Assembly (NCBI RefSeq): GCF_010894435.1
Contig: NZ_JAAIXZ010000023.1
Span: 1-64,000 of the forward strand
DNA length: 64,000 nt
Reading direction: 5' to 3'
Origin: Pyxidicoccus trucidator
GTDB lineage: Bacteria; Myxococcota; Myxococcia; Myxococcales; Myxococcaceae
Of this stretch, positions 24,996 through 33,438 are shown one piece after another. Numbering within the stretch: the first letter of the stretch is position 1; each line of letters starts with the position of its first letter. Below the pieces are notes generated by a model. The model was not told the DNA's origin, made no database searches, and worked only from the letters and a program-made list of their open reading frames with translations. A program made the position numbers and the translations under genes.

Positions 24996-26684
24996 TCAGG
25001 GGCAGTCCGACTCGAACGCCCCCAGGTCCGGCGCCGCCCCACAGTGCGTCAGCCCCAGGGACAGCCCCACGTTCCGGGCCGGCGAGGTGGACGCGAGGCG
25101 GAAGTCTCCGGTGTCGATGTTCTGGAAGGCCGGAGACTTCTCCAGCGAACGGCGGTCCAGGCCGCTGTCCGCCTTCCAGTCCGCGAAGCCCATTTCCACG
25201 CCGTCCAGGCGGAAGATGCCCGCGCCCCCCGAGCGGAAGTAGAGGTTGGCGTCCACCACGGCGCCGGAGCGGCCGGGGCCCCCGCGCACGGTGATTCCAC
25301 AGCCGGCGAAGACGTTGTTGCGGATGTCCAGGCTGGCGCTGGCGCCGGTGTCGCCATGGCCGAAGACGAGGCAGGGGCCGGGCATGTTCCACACGGTGTT
25401 CTGCTGCACCTTCACGTTGGTGGAGGTGTCCACGCGGATGCCGCTGCCCTCCTCGCTCCCGCCCAGCGCGTCGCGGACGAGGTTGCGGCGGATGATGATG
25501 TTGGTGGGGGGGGCGCCCTCGCGCACGCCGCCGATGCTGATGGCGCGGCCGTTGTTGTAGAGGACGTTGTCCTCCAGGGTGACGTCCTTCGCGGACAGGT
25601 GCACCACCACTCCCTCGCCGCGCGAGCTGCCCGACGTCTTGTGGCCCCAGATGATGTTGCCGCGCAGGGTGACGCGGGTGCACGTCTTCACGTCCACGCC
25701 GTTCTCCCGGTTCTCGTGCAGCTCGTTGTCCTCCACCAGGAGGTTGTCGAAGGGCGTGCCGGAGATGGTGGCGCCGCCCTCGGGGCCGATGCACTGCACC
25801 GCGTCCCCGGAGTTGTGGTGGATGTCATTGCCGCGCACCACCACGTTGCGGGACGTCGTCTGGAGGATGACACCGTGGCTGTCGCTGCTGCCGCGGGTGA
25901 AGTTGGTGATGACGTTGTTCTCGATGAGGACGTCAGCGGCCTTCTCGCACACGTTGACGCCGGCGCCCGCGGTGCCGTTCTTCACCGTGCTGTCGCGCAG
26001 CACGCCATGGTGCGAGCCCACGCCCCGGAACAGCACCGCGAAGGAGTCGTCACCCCCCAGGTCCAGGGTGAGCCCCTGGATGCGCCAGTACGCGCCGCGC
26101 ACGTCCACCAGCGCCGACGCGCTGCCCGTGGGCTTCAACGTCACCGTGGCGCCGGGGGCCGCCTTCAGCGTCAGCGGCGAGGCCTCCGAGCCACCCTTCT
26201 CCTCCAGCTTGAGGCGCTCCGTATACGTGCCGGCCTTGAGGTACACGGCCTCGCCCGGCCTGAGCAGCGCCAGCGCCTTCGTCACCGTGCGCAGCGGCGC
26301 GCTCTGCGTGCCGGACGCCGTGTCGCTGCCCGTCGGAGCCACCCAGAGGATGCGCGTGAACTCCGGCGGCGTGGGAGTCGGCGTGGGGGTGGGCGTCGGC
26401 GTGGGAGTAGGCGTCGGCGTCGGCGTGGGAGTCGGCGTCGGGGTGGGCGGCAGCTCGGGAATGGGGAGCGGGCTCGGCGTCGGGTCGGGGTCTTCCGGCG
26501 TCTCGTCGTCAGGGGTGCCCGGAAGCTCGGGCGTGGTGATGGGCGGGGTCTCCGTCGAGGGGGCCTCATCCGGGGTGGGATGCGCGCCGGTGTCTTGAGA
26601 GAGCTCTCCCTTGCCATTGCAGGCGAGGACGCAGAGCAGGACAGCGGAGCAGAGGGCCGGTATCAGCGGGGACCGTTGGCGCAT
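24996..26684 (-). CDS. Lipoprotein with right-handed parallel beta-helix (PbH1) repeats
   Basis: 562 aa. Lipobox LLCVLACNG. A Thr/Pro/Glu-rich linker with an uninterrupted Pro-Thr run at ~residues 79-106 lifts the domain off the membrane. The rest is a pectate-lyase-like beta-helix with repeated N-x-I/V and V-x-N motifs (VLIENNVITNF, VVVRGNDIHHNSGDAVQ, VTLEDNVLYNNGRAIS). It opens with a DUF1565-type WVAPTGSDTASGTQSAPLRT. Such proteins are surface polysaccharide-binding or lyase-like. Catalytic residues cannot be assigned. AAGGAG precedes the ATG at 26684. Confidence 0.85.
   Translation of the reverse strand: MRQRSPLIPALCSAVLLCVLACNGKGELSQDTGAHPTPDEAPSTETPPITTPELPGTPDDETPEDPDPTPSPLPIPELPPTPTPTPTPTPTPTPTPTPTPTPTPTPPEFTRILWVAPTGSDTASGTQSAPLRTVTKALALLRPGEAVYLKAGTYTERLKLEEKGGSEASPLTLKAAPGATVTLKPTGSASALVDVRGAYWRIQGLTLDLGGDDSFAVLFRGVGSHHGVLRDSTVKNGTAGAGVNVCEKAADVLIENNVITNFTRGSSDSHGVILQTTSRNVVVRGNDIHHNSGDAVQCIGPEGGATISGTPFDNLLVEDNELHENRENGVDVKTCTRVTLRGNIIWGHKTSGSSRGEGVVVHLSAKDVTLEDNVLYNNGRAISIGGVREGAPPTNIIIRRNLVRDALGGSEEGSGIRVDTSTNVKVQQNTVWNMPGPCLVFGHGDTGASASLDIRNNVFAGCGITVRGGPGRSGAVVDANLYFRSGGAGIFRLDGVEMGFADWKADSGLDRRSLEKSPAFQNIDTGDFRLASTSPARNVGLSLGLTHCGAAPDLGAFESDCP
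26368..26450. repeat. GGCGTS-type hexamer microsatellite encoding the (Pro-Thr) linker
   Basis: A run of near-identical 6-bp units (GGCGTG/GGCGTC/GGGAGT) within the beta-helix lipoprotein gene. It encodes the Pro-Thr spacer. Each unit adds two residues, so slippage changes linker length without shifting frame. Confidence 0.85.
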
Positions 26685-27104
26685 CCTGTGAGACTCCTTG
26701 TGTGGGTCGCGATGCGTGGGGCGCTCGCGAGGACGGCCGCCAATGCAGGGCCCCGCGCTGTTCATTCCCGCTTCCTCCGGCAACCCACGCCTGCTGGGAC
26801 GCAGGGGAAGGAGGCAGGAATCGCGATTCCGCATGGTTGCGTGAAGCGGGAAGAAGCAACGCTGATGCAGCAGGGGCCGGACATTCGCCGGAGCGGAGCG
26901 CGAATGTGGGCACGTGGAGGGGGAGATATTCCCGAGTCAGGCTTCTTCTTTTTCACCCTGGGAGTAGGCCGGCCTGGATGGGAGCGGGCGGACATGCGCG
27001 TGTGCGCGCGGTGTGCTCACGCGCGCGGCGTGGCCGAGCGTTCCTTGACGAGGGGGGAAGCGCGCGGGATATGAGCCGCGCCCTACCCGCTGTCAGGAGT
27101 CGCC
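26685..27104. other. Divergent intergenic region, 420 bp, with a perfect inverted repeat
   Basis: It lies between the beta-helix lipoprotein gene (minus) and queD (plus). ACATTCGC (26881-26888) and GCGAATGT (26900-26907) are a perfect 8-bp inverted repeat with an 11-nt spacer, a possible operator. The stretch near 26930-26960 is locally AT/T-rich. No coding capacity was recognised. Confidence 0.5.
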
Positions 27105-27467
27105 TTGGACATCTTCAAGGAGTTCACCTTCGAGGCCGCTCACCGGCTGCCGAACGTTCCCCCCGGCCACAAGTGCAGCCGGCTGCACGGGCACAGCTAC
27201 CGGGTGGAAATCCATGTGCGTGGGCCCGCGGACCCGCGCACCGGCTGGGTGATGGACTTCGCCGACATCAAGGAGGCCTTCGAGCCCTTGAGGGTGAAGC
27301 TGGACCACTACTACCTCAATGAGGTGGAGGGCCTGGAGAACCCCACCAGCGAGAATCTGTCGCGGTGGATCTGGAAGCGGCTGCGCCCCACCCTGCCCCA
27401 GCTCAGCCGGGTGATGGTCCGCGAGACGTGCACCAGCGGCTGCATCTACCAGGGCGAGGACGACTGA
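27105..27467 (+). CDS. queD: 6-carboxy-tetrahydropterin synthase (QueD/PTPS family)
   Basis: 120 aa. Zinc-binding His are seen in FEAAHRLP and RLHGHSY. The catalytic Cys is in GHKCSRLHGH, with downstream blocks GWVMDFADIKE, LDHYYLN and NPTSENLSRWIW. It makes 6-carboxytetrahydropterin from dihydroneopterin triphosphate, the second step to 7-deazaguanine/queuosine. The start is TTG at 27105, 6-7 nt after AGGAG. A queuosine-precursor transporter gene lies 7.3 kb away. Confidence 0.9.
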   Translation: MDIFKEFTFEAAHRLPNVPPGHKCSRLHGHSYRVEIHVRGPADPRTGWVMDFADIKEAFEPLRVKLDHYYLNEVEGLENPTSENLSRWIWKRLRPTLPQLSRVMVRETCTSGCIYQGEDD

Positions 27468-27498
27468 GCGCGCTCACGCGCGCGTCGGAGGGGAACCC

Positions 27499-28248
27499 AT
27501 GAACGTGCTCATCACCGGAGCCACGGCCGGATTCGGTCTGGCCATCACCCGCCGCTTCATCCAGGACGGAGCGCGCGTCATCGCCACCGGGCGGCGGACG
27601 GAGCGGCTGGAGGCGATGCGGGCGGAATTGGGCGAGCGGCTGCTGCCCGTGACGCTCGACATCACCGACCGCGAAGCGGTGGAGCGCGCGGTGCGCGCGC
27701 TGCCGGCGGAGTTCGCCGAGGTGGACGTGCTGGTCAACAACGCGGGCCTCGCACTGGGGTTGGACCTGGCGCAGTCGGCGCGCGTCGAGGACTGGGACAC
27801 GATGGTGGACACCAACGTGAAGGGGCTCCTGTACTGCACGCACGCGGTGCTGCCCGGCATGGTGGCGCGCAACCGGGGCCACATCGTCAACATGGGCTCC
27901 ATCGCCGCCGAGTTCCCCTACCCCGGCGGCAACGTGTACGGCGCCACCAAGGCCTTCGTGCACCAGTTCAGCCTCAACCTGCGCGCGGACCTGCATGGCA
28001 CGGCGGTGCGCGTGACGGACATCGAGCCCGGGCTGGTGGGCGGCACGGAGTTCTCCAACGTCCGCTTCAAGGGTGACGAGGCCCGCGCCGCGTCCCCCTA
28101 CGCCAACACCCAGCCGCTGACGCCCGAGGACATCGCGGACACGGTGCACTGGGTGACGACGCGCCCGGCGCACGTGAACATCAACATCGTGTCCCTGATG
28201 CCGGTGGTGCAGTCCTTCGGACCGCTGCCGATAAAGCGGCAGGGCTGA
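27499..28248 (+). CDS. ydfG: SDR-family NADP-dependent 3-hydroxy acid dehydrogenase (YdfG-like)
   Basis: 249 aa. Rossmann motif TGATAGFGLA, NNAG at VLVNNAGLALG, catalytic Ser in VNMGSIAAEFPYPGG, and YGATK (Tyr, Lys). The C-terminal block VRVTDIEPGLVGGTEFSNVRF is characteristic of YdfG-type enzymes that oxidise L-allo-threonine, serine and 3-hydroxypropionate. It starts 31 nt after queD on the same strand and may be co-transcribed, but there is no obvious pathway link. Confidence 0.88.
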   Translation: MNVLITGATAGFGLAITRRFIQDGARVIATGRRTERLEAMRAELGERLLPVTLDITDREAVERAVRALPAEFAEVDVLVNNAGLALGLDLAQSARVEDWDTMVDTNVKGLLYCTHAVLPGMVARNRGHIVNMGSIAAEFPYPGGNVYGATKAFVHQFSLNLRADLHGTAVRVTDIEPGLVGGTEFSNVRFKGDEARAASPYANTQPLTPEDIADTVHWVTTRPAHVNINIVSLMPVVQSFGPLPIKRQG

Positions 28249-28542
28249 GCAGCGAGCACGGGCGAGGCGGCACGCGAGGCCGCGCTCGCACGCCCGCGCA
28301 GGGCAACGTCCTGAAGCGAGCGCGCAGGCCTGCCGCCGGACCTGGCGTTCGCGTGGGTCATCCGGGGGCGGCATCCCCGAGCGTGCGCTCGTGCGGCCCA
28401 CCGTGGGCTCGGCGTCCCGAGAAGGCCCCGTCTGGCGGCGGGCCCTGTTCGCGGACGACACCCTGCCCCGTCCGCCGTTCCCCGAAAGAGAAGCCATGCG
28501 CGGCGGGCCGGGTCGGCGTCCGCGATGGAAGGGGGAACAGCG

Positions 28543-29577
28543 ATGAAATCCTATGGAACGGCGGCCTCGGGTCTCCTCATCCTCTTGCTGGTCTACGCGG
28601 GGGTGATGTTCTTCTCTTCCTTCGCGGGCTTCGCCGGTGACGGGCCCATGGTGCCCACCGCGGTGGTGGCCCTCCTGGCATGGGGCGGGTTCATCGTGCT
28701 CACCCTTCACGGGTTGCGGCGTGCGCTGGCCGTCCGGAATGGCCAGGCGAACCGGCTCGACTCGAGCCTCTTCTGGATGAACGCGCTCCCCATGATTGGC
28801 GCGCTGCTGTTCATCATCACGGCGTTCGCCTTCGGGTTCGGCGCCTTCGCCTCCTGCGGCCCCGTCTGGCTGTCCGGGCTGTACCACTGGGGCGGCCTGG
28901 TGGGCAGCGGGCTCAGCCTGGCGGTGTGGTTCATCGCGCCCTACTTCGCGCGTGACGTGAAGGCGGAGGGCGGGCGACACCTGGAGCTGCCCAGCGCGCG
29001 GAAGGTCATCGTCACCGCGTCGGTGGTGTACGGCCTGTGGGCCATCATCTGGTTGGGCGCGTGGTTGCTGCTGCGAGGCTCCATCGACAGCGCCAGCTAC
29101 CCGACCGCGGCCAGCTCGCCCTACCGGCTTCCGTACCCCGATGGGGACCGCTCGTGGATAGTCCAGGGCAACAACTCGAACCTCAACCACAAGGAGGACG
29201 AGGCCTTCGCCTGGGACTTCCGCCGCCAGTGCGGCACGCCGGTGTTGGCGGCGCGCGCGGGCACGGTGACGCGGGTGGAGGACACCCACGACGGCAATGG
29301 CAAGGGCAAGCCCAACAACCGCGTGGAGGTGACCCACAGCGACGGCACCGTGGGTCGCTACTTCCACGTCATGAAGGACAGCGCGAAGGTGTCGAAGGGC
29401 GACACCGTGAAGCAGGGGGACACGCTGGCGCTGGTCGGCAACGTGGGCAACAGCCTCACCGGCCACATCCACTTCGACGTGGAGAAGGGCGGCGTCAGCA
29501 TCCCCGTCACCTTCCGGGACGTCGACGAGGACAAGGGCATTCCCCGCACCTTCGAGCGCTACGCCTCCGCGGATTGA
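28543..29577 (+). CDS. Membrane-anchored M23 (LytM-like) peptidase
   Basis: 344 aa. About five hydrophobic helices occupy residues 1-180. The C-terminal domain (~210-330) has the M23 lysostaphin pattern: a His/Asp pair (NHKEDEAFAWDF), PVLAARAGTVTRV, GRYFHV and the final HxH in GHIHFDVE. M23 enzymes cut peptidoglycan cross-links or act as inactive cell-wall binders. The ligand residues seem present, so it may be active. ATG 28543 is chosen because GAAGGGGGA sits at 28528-28536. Confidence 0.8.
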   Translation: MKSYGTAASGLLILLLVYAGVMFFSSFAGFAGDGPMVPTAVVALLAWGGFIVLTLHGLRRALAVRNGQANRLDSSLFWMNALPMIGALLFIITAFAFGFGAFASCGPVWLSGLYHWGGLVGSGLSLAVWFIAPYFARDVKAEGGRHLELPSARKVIVTASVVYGLWAIIWLGAWLLLRGSIDSASYPTAASSPYRLPYPDGDRSWIVQGNNSNLNHKEDEAFAWDFRRQCGTPVLAARAGTVTRVEDTHDGNGKGKPNNRVEVTHSDGTVGRYFHVMKDSAKVSKGDTVKQGDTLALVGNVGNSLTGHIHFDVEKGGVSIPVTFRDVDEDKGIPRTFERYASAD

Positions 29578-29731
29578 GGGAGGGCCCGTATTTTCGAGAG
29601 TTACCTGGAGGATTGTCCCCAACGCACAGGATGTCAGAGGTCTGGTGCATGCTGGACACATGAGCGAAGACATCCAGGTGCAGGGGGCGGAGCGGCTTGC
29701 GACGAACGGGGCAGGGCCACATCCTGAGGAC

Positions 29732-30289
29732 ATGAGCGACAAGGCGCGACTGGAGAGTCTCTACGAAGCGCTGGAGCGCCTACCCGAGACGGTCGTCGGT
29801 GAAGTCATCGATGGCGAGCTGTACGTGAGCCCGAAGGGAGCCTTTCGGCATGCCCGGGCAGCCTCACGGCTCGGAGTCCTCCTCGGCCCCTATGACATAG
29901 GTACCCAGGGTCTTGGCGGGTGGGTCATCGTGGGCGAGCCCAATCTGCAGCTGGGCGCGGACAGACTCATCCCCGACCTCGCCGGCTGGAGGAGCGAGCG
30001 GATGCCGCACACGCCGAGCGACGTCTGGGTGACGCTGCCTCCCGACTGGGTCTGCGAGGTGCTCTCCCCCTCCACGGAAGCGCTGGACCGGAGCCGGAAG
30101 ATGGCGGTGTACGCTCGCGAGGGCGTGCGGCACCTGTGGTTCGTGGACCCGCGCCTCCAGACACTGGAGGTCTACCGCCTGACGGGCAGGGAGTGGCAGA
30201 GGCTCGGTGTGCACGCGGGCGACGCCGTGGTCCACGCCGAGCCCTTCGAGGCGCTTCCCCTGGAGCTGGCTCAGCTCTGGCCGAAGTGA
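29732..30289 (+). CDS. Uma2-family (DUF820) putative endonuclease
   Basis: 185 aa. PD-(D/E)xK-like fold with the Uma2 blocks VVGEVIDGELYVSPKG, GWVIVGEPNLQLG...LIPDLAGWR, PDWVCEVLSPSTEALDRSRKMAVYAREG and HLWFVDP. Putative active residues are the Asp in PDLAGW, Glu in CEVLSPST and the K in RSRKMAVY. In-frame ATGs at 29645 and 29660 are possible; 29732 fits usual family length. The true role of Uma2 proteins is unknown. Confidence 0.8.
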   Translation: MSDKARLESLYEALERLPETVVGEVIDGELYVSPKGAFRHARAASRLGVLLGPYDIGTQGLGGWVIVGEPNLQLGADRLIPDLAGWRSERMPHTPSDVWVTLPPDWVCEVLSPSTEALDRSRKMAVYAREGVRHLWFVDPRLQTLEVYRLTGREWQRLGVHAGDAVVHAEPFEALPLELAQLWPK

Positions 30290-30308
30290 GCTCCCGGCGG
30301 AGCGTCGT

Positions 30309-30632
30309 CTACTTCAGCTCCACCAAATCGAAGTGCGAGAAGGGCGTCTTCGCCTCCTCCAGCGACCCGAGTGAAGACCACTCGGCGACCTCCTCGAAGC
30401 CCTGCCAGAGCATCTGCACCTCCGGGTGGTGGTGGGCCTTCTCCACCGCCTCGGCGGACACCCACTCGAAGATTTCCACCAGCGAGCCGTCCTTCGCCCG
30501 CATCACCAGGGCCGGGCGCTTCGTGGCGAGCCCCAGCTTCTGCAGGGCGGGCACGTGCTCCCGGACCAGCTCCAGCAACTCGGACTGCCGCCCCTCTCGG
30601 GGCCGGTACACGGCGATGACCATGTTCGGCAT
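30309..30632 (-). CDS. Small ABM-like (dimeric alpha/beta barrel) protein
   Basis: 107 aa. Ferredoxin-like pattern of antibiotic-biosynthesis-monooxygenase type proteins: VIAVYRPREGRQSELLELVR, VMRAKDGSLVEIFEWVS, HHHPEVQMLWQGFEE. Such proteins act as cofactor-free oxygenases or small-molecule binders. Start at 30632 (MPNM) or 30623. No operon partner; a divergent gene for a PHA-linked protein starts at 30758. Confidence 0.65.
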   Translation of the reverse strand: MPNMVIAVYRPREGRQSELLELVREHVPALQKLGLATKRPALVMRAKDGSLVEIFEWVSAEAVEKAHHHPEVQMLWQGFEEVAEWSSLGSLEEAKTPFSHFDLVELK

Positions 30633-30739
30633 GACAGCGATGCTCCCCGAGCCCTCCCGGCGTGGCAAGCCACCCGCGCTCCCGGTGCGAGGACCGTCCG
30701 CCGACGGGTCCGGCGCACCCCGCCCGCCCCACTCCTCCT

Positions 30740-30748
30740 TGGGATAAT
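30740..30748 (+). promoter_or_regulatory. Extended -10 promoter, near-leaderless start for the PHA operon
   Basis: TGGGATAAT matches the extended -10 consensus TGnTATAAT with one change. Transcription would start near 30755, only ~3 nt before the ATG at 30758, and no Shine-Dalgarno is present. No clear -35 was found, as expected for extended -10 promoters. Confidence 0.5.
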
Positions 30749-30757
30749 GTCCCCACC

Positions 30758-31216
30758 ATGAGTCAGTCGGACCCACCGGCGCCCAACAGGGGGCTCCTCG
30801 CCCGCGGCCTGAAGCTGCTGGGACACCTCACCCACCCGCAGACGCGCACCGGCAAGGTCTTCACCCGCGCCGAGCAGGGCCTCACCCGGGTGCTCGCGAA
30901 GGTCGCCGAGAGCCCCACCTACCTGCGCGTCAGCGGCAGCCTCATGCGCCAGGGCTTCAATGTCCGCATCCGCCGCCGGGGGCTGGTGGAGCGCACCCTG
31001 CACACTCTGCGCCTGCCCACGCCCTCCGAGGTGGAGGCGCTGAGAGACCAGCTCCGCCGGGTGAATGACCAGGTGGAGGCGCTCGGCATCCAGCTCGAGA
31101 CGGTGGTGGACCTGGTCCACCCGACAGAGGCCCCGGCCCCCGCGCCCGAGCGTCCCGCCAACGAAACCCGCGAGCTCCCCGCCAGGGAGCGCGCGCCTTC
31201 CAAGCGCCGCGCCTGA
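30758..31216 (+). CDS. PhaE/phasin-like small partner of PHA synthase
   Basis: 152 aa, soluble and helical. An amphipathic N-terminal half leads into TLRLPTPSEVEALRDQLRRV, whose LPTPSEVEAL...VNDQVEALG helix resembles the C-terminal helix of PhaE and the linker of poly(R)-hydroxyalkanoate synthase accessory proteins. The tail is Pro/Arg-rich. It lies directly before phaC with a 1-nt gap, which supports the role. It is much shorter than usual PhaE (~330 aa), so it may be a minimal form. Possibly leaderless (see promoter). Confidence 0.6.
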   Translation: MSQSDPPAPNRGLLARGLKLLGHLTHPQTRTGKVFTRAEQGLTRVLAKVAESPTYLRVSGSLMRQGFNVRIRRRGLVERTLHTLRLPTPSEVEALRDQLRRVNDQVEALGIQLETVVDLVHPTEAPAPAPERPANETRELPARERAPSKRRA

Positions 31217-31217
31217 C

Positions 31218-32342
31218 ATGACCGCGTCCACCACCCAGCGTCTCCGCGCGTTCGTCGCGGGCAAGCTCGACCTCCCGCGCGCCGTGGCCAGCATCCTCAA
31301 GGCGCGGCCCATGAATCCGTACCCGTACCTCCGGCCCATCATCGAGAAGGCGTCCGGCGTGCGGGAGCCGCCCATCAGCGCCACGCCCCACACGGTGGTG
31401 TACACGCGCGGCAGCATGCGGCTGTTGCGCTACGCCGCGCCCCGGCGCCGCTACCGCACGCCCATCCTGTTCGTCTATTCGCTCATCAACCGCTGGTACA
31501 TCCTCGACTTCCTGCCCGGCCGCAGCCTCATCGAGCACCTCACGCGCGAGGGCTATGACGTCTACGCCATCGACTGGGGCGTGCCCGGGCAGAACGAGGA
31601 GCGCATGGACTGGGCGGAGCTGCTGGGCGGCGTCATCCAGACGGCGGTGCAGTGGACGCTGCGCGTGAGCAAGAGCCGCGAGCTCACCCTCTACGGCTAC
31701 TGCATGGGCGGCACCATGGCGCTGGCCTACACGTCGCTTTACCCCGAGGGCGTGCGCAACCTCGTGGCGCAGGCCACGCCCGTGGACTTCAGCAAGGGCG
31801 GCGTCTACACGCTGTGGACGGCGGCGGACCACTTCGACGTGGACTCGCTGGTGGACGCGTACGGCAACGTGCCCACCAAGGTGCTGGAGAGCGGCTTCAT
31901 GATGGCGGCGCCGGTGCAGCGCCTCACGCGCTGGCTGGAGGTGTGCCGCCGCATCGACGAACCGGACTTCGTCACCACCTTCCTCGCCATGGAGCGCTGG
32001 GGCGCCGACCCAGTGCCCTTCCCCGGCGAGGTCTACCGCCAGTACATCAAGGACTGCTACCAGCAGAACCTCTTTCCCAAGGGCCAGATGAAGGTGGGAG
32101 AGAAGTCCATCGACCTGGGCCGCATCCAGTGCTCGGTGCTCAATGTCATCGCCGAGCAGGACAGCATCGCCCTGCCAGCCATGAGCGAGCCGCTGCCGTC
32201 GCTGGTGTCCTCCAAGGACAGCGAGACGCGGCGCTACCCGGTGGGCCACATCGGCCTGTCCGCCTCCAGCAAGGGCTCCACCGTCGTGTGGCCCTCCATC
32301 GCCGCCTGGATTGGCGAGCGCTCGAAGACGATGGACCCATGA
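31218..32342 (+). CDS. phaC: Poly(3-hydroxyalkanoate) synthase, class III-like
   Basis: 374 aa, short like class III PhaC. The lipase-like box GYCMGG puts the catalytic Cys at ~162. The partner Asp is in IAEQDSIAL and the His in VGHIGLS. The typical block RWYILDFLPGRSLIEHL and DWGVPGQ is present. It polymerises 3-hydroxyacyl-CoA into carbon-storage granules, with a PhaE-type subunit in class III. The ATG at 31218 follows the small partner gene, and the stop overlaps the next start (ATGA). Confidence 0.92.
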   Translation: MTASTTQRLRAFVAGKLDLPRAVASILKARPMNPYPYLRPIIEKASGVREPPISATPHTVVYTRGSMRLLRYAAPRRRYRTPILFVYSLINRWYILDFLPGRSLIEHLTREGYDVYAIDWGVPGQNEERMDWAELLGGVIQTAVQWTLRVSKSRELTLYGYCMGGTMALAYTSLYPEGVRNLVAQATPVDFSKGGVYTLWTAADHFDVDSLVDAYGNVPTKVLESGFMMAAPVQRLTRWLEVCRRIDEPDFVTTFLAMERWGADPVPFPGEVYRQYIKDCYQQNLFPKGQMKVGEKSIDLGRIQCSVLNVIAEQDSIALPAMSEPLPSLVSSKDSETRRYPVGHIGLSASSKGSTVVWPSIAAWIGERSKTMDP

Positions 32343-33253
32343 TTTCCACCACGGACGCGGAGACGACGGGAGCGGGAGTGCAGGTGCGCGAGGGCTCCAT
32401 CCGCCTGCGGGACGGGCGGCGGCTCGCGTACGTCGAGTCGGGAGACCTGGACGGGCTGCCGGTGTTCTTCATCCACGGCAACCCGGGCTCGCGCTACATG
32501 CGGCACCCGGATGACCGGCTCACGCATGGGCTGGGGGTGCGCCTCATCACCCCGGACCGGCCGGGGTATGGGCTGTCGGACTACCAGCCCGGGCGCACGC
32601 TGCTCGACTTCCCGGACGACCTGGAGCAGCTCGCCAACGCGCTGAAGGTGGGCCGCTTCGCCCTCTTCGGGGTGTCCGCGGGCGGGCCGTATGTCGCGGC
32701 CTGCGCGTGGAAGCTGGGGGCGCGGCTCACCCGCGCGGCCATCGTCTCCGGGGCGTCTCCGCTGAAGCGGCCGGGGGCCATGGAGGGCGTGAATCGGGAC
32801 TACCGCAACGCGTACTCGCTGGCGGCGTGGCCGGAGTGGCTGCTGCACCCGATGATGGCCATGCATGACCGCCAGGTGCGCGCCAACCCGGAGCGCGCGC
32901 TGGCCGCGGTGCTGGCGCATGCGTCGCCGGATGACCGCGCCGTGCTGGCGGACCCGCTCATCGGCGCGCAGGTGCAGGGCTGGCGGCGCGAGGCCACGCG
33001 GCATGGCGTGGCGGGCATGCGGCGCGAGGCGCACATCCTCGCGTCACCGTGGGGCGTGTCGCTGGAGGAGATTCGCTGCGAGGTGGACCTCTGGTACTGG
33101 GAGGGGGACAGCATCGTCCCGACGCAGATGGGGCAGTACCTGGCCACGCGGATTCCGCGCGCCGTGCCCCACTTCCTCTCCGGCGGTGGGCACTTCTCCA
33201 TCTACTCCCACTGGAGGGACATCCTCGCCCCGCTGGTGCACCAGGGCGTCTGA
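32339..33253 (+). CDS. Alpha/beta hydrolase
   Basis: 304 aa. Oxyanion block FFIHGNPGSR, nucleophile elbow GVSAGGP (Ser), an Asp candidate in WYWEGDSIVP and a His in GGGHFSIY. The layout is that of a serine hydrolase with a cap domain (~150-230). The ATG overlaps the phaC stop (ATGA), so translation is coupled. By position it could be a PHA depolymerase or acyl-ester hydrolase, but its motif set is generic. Confidence 0.85.
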   Translation: MISTTDAETTGAGVQVREGSIRLRDGRRLAYVESGDLDGLPVFFIHGNPGSRYMRHPDDRLTHGLGVRLITPDRPGYGLSDYQPGRTLLDFPDDLEQLANALKVGRFALFGVSAGGPYVAACAWKLGARLTRAAIVSGASPLKRPGAMEGVNRDYRNAYSLAAWPEWLLHPMMAMHDRQVRANPERALAAVLAHASPDDRAVLADPLIGAQVQGWRREATRHGVAGMRREAHILASPWGVSLEEIRCEVDLWYWEGDSIVPTQMGQYLATRIPRAVPHFLSGGGHFSIYSHWRDILAPLVHQGV

Positions 33254-33438
33254 GGTCAGGCCCGCGGGTGCGAGCTCACGGGTGTCACCGGCGCAACGCT
33301 CCGCGAGCCCTGAAGTCTCGCGGCCCTGGGGTGTCGTCGGGCACACGGCGTCCGGTTCCGGACCGCACCCTTGCCTCCGAGGGCAGCCGGGCACAGGTTG
33401 CCGTCGGCCGGAGCTGCGGGGCGGGAGTGGGGACGGGC

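Noticed and set aside
26365..26450. Hexamer run as a possible recombination or origin element
   Set aside because: It is in frame and encodes a Pro-Thr linker; composition explains it.
22458..27074. Very long plus-strand open frame (~1500 codons)
   Set aside because: It runs antisense to two kinases and the beta-helix lipoprotein. Its composition (His, Arg, Gly, Ala) is that of high-GC shadow sequence with no domain.
27090..27104. preQ1 riboswitch before queD
   Set aside because: No preQ1-I/II conserved loop or A-rich tail is seen in the ~100 nt upstream of queD or of the transporter gene.
28249..28542. Possible small gene between the SDR and M23 peptidase genes
   Set aside because: All frames are low-information shadow-like sequence; the real M23 start is fixed by a strong ribosome site at 28528-28536.
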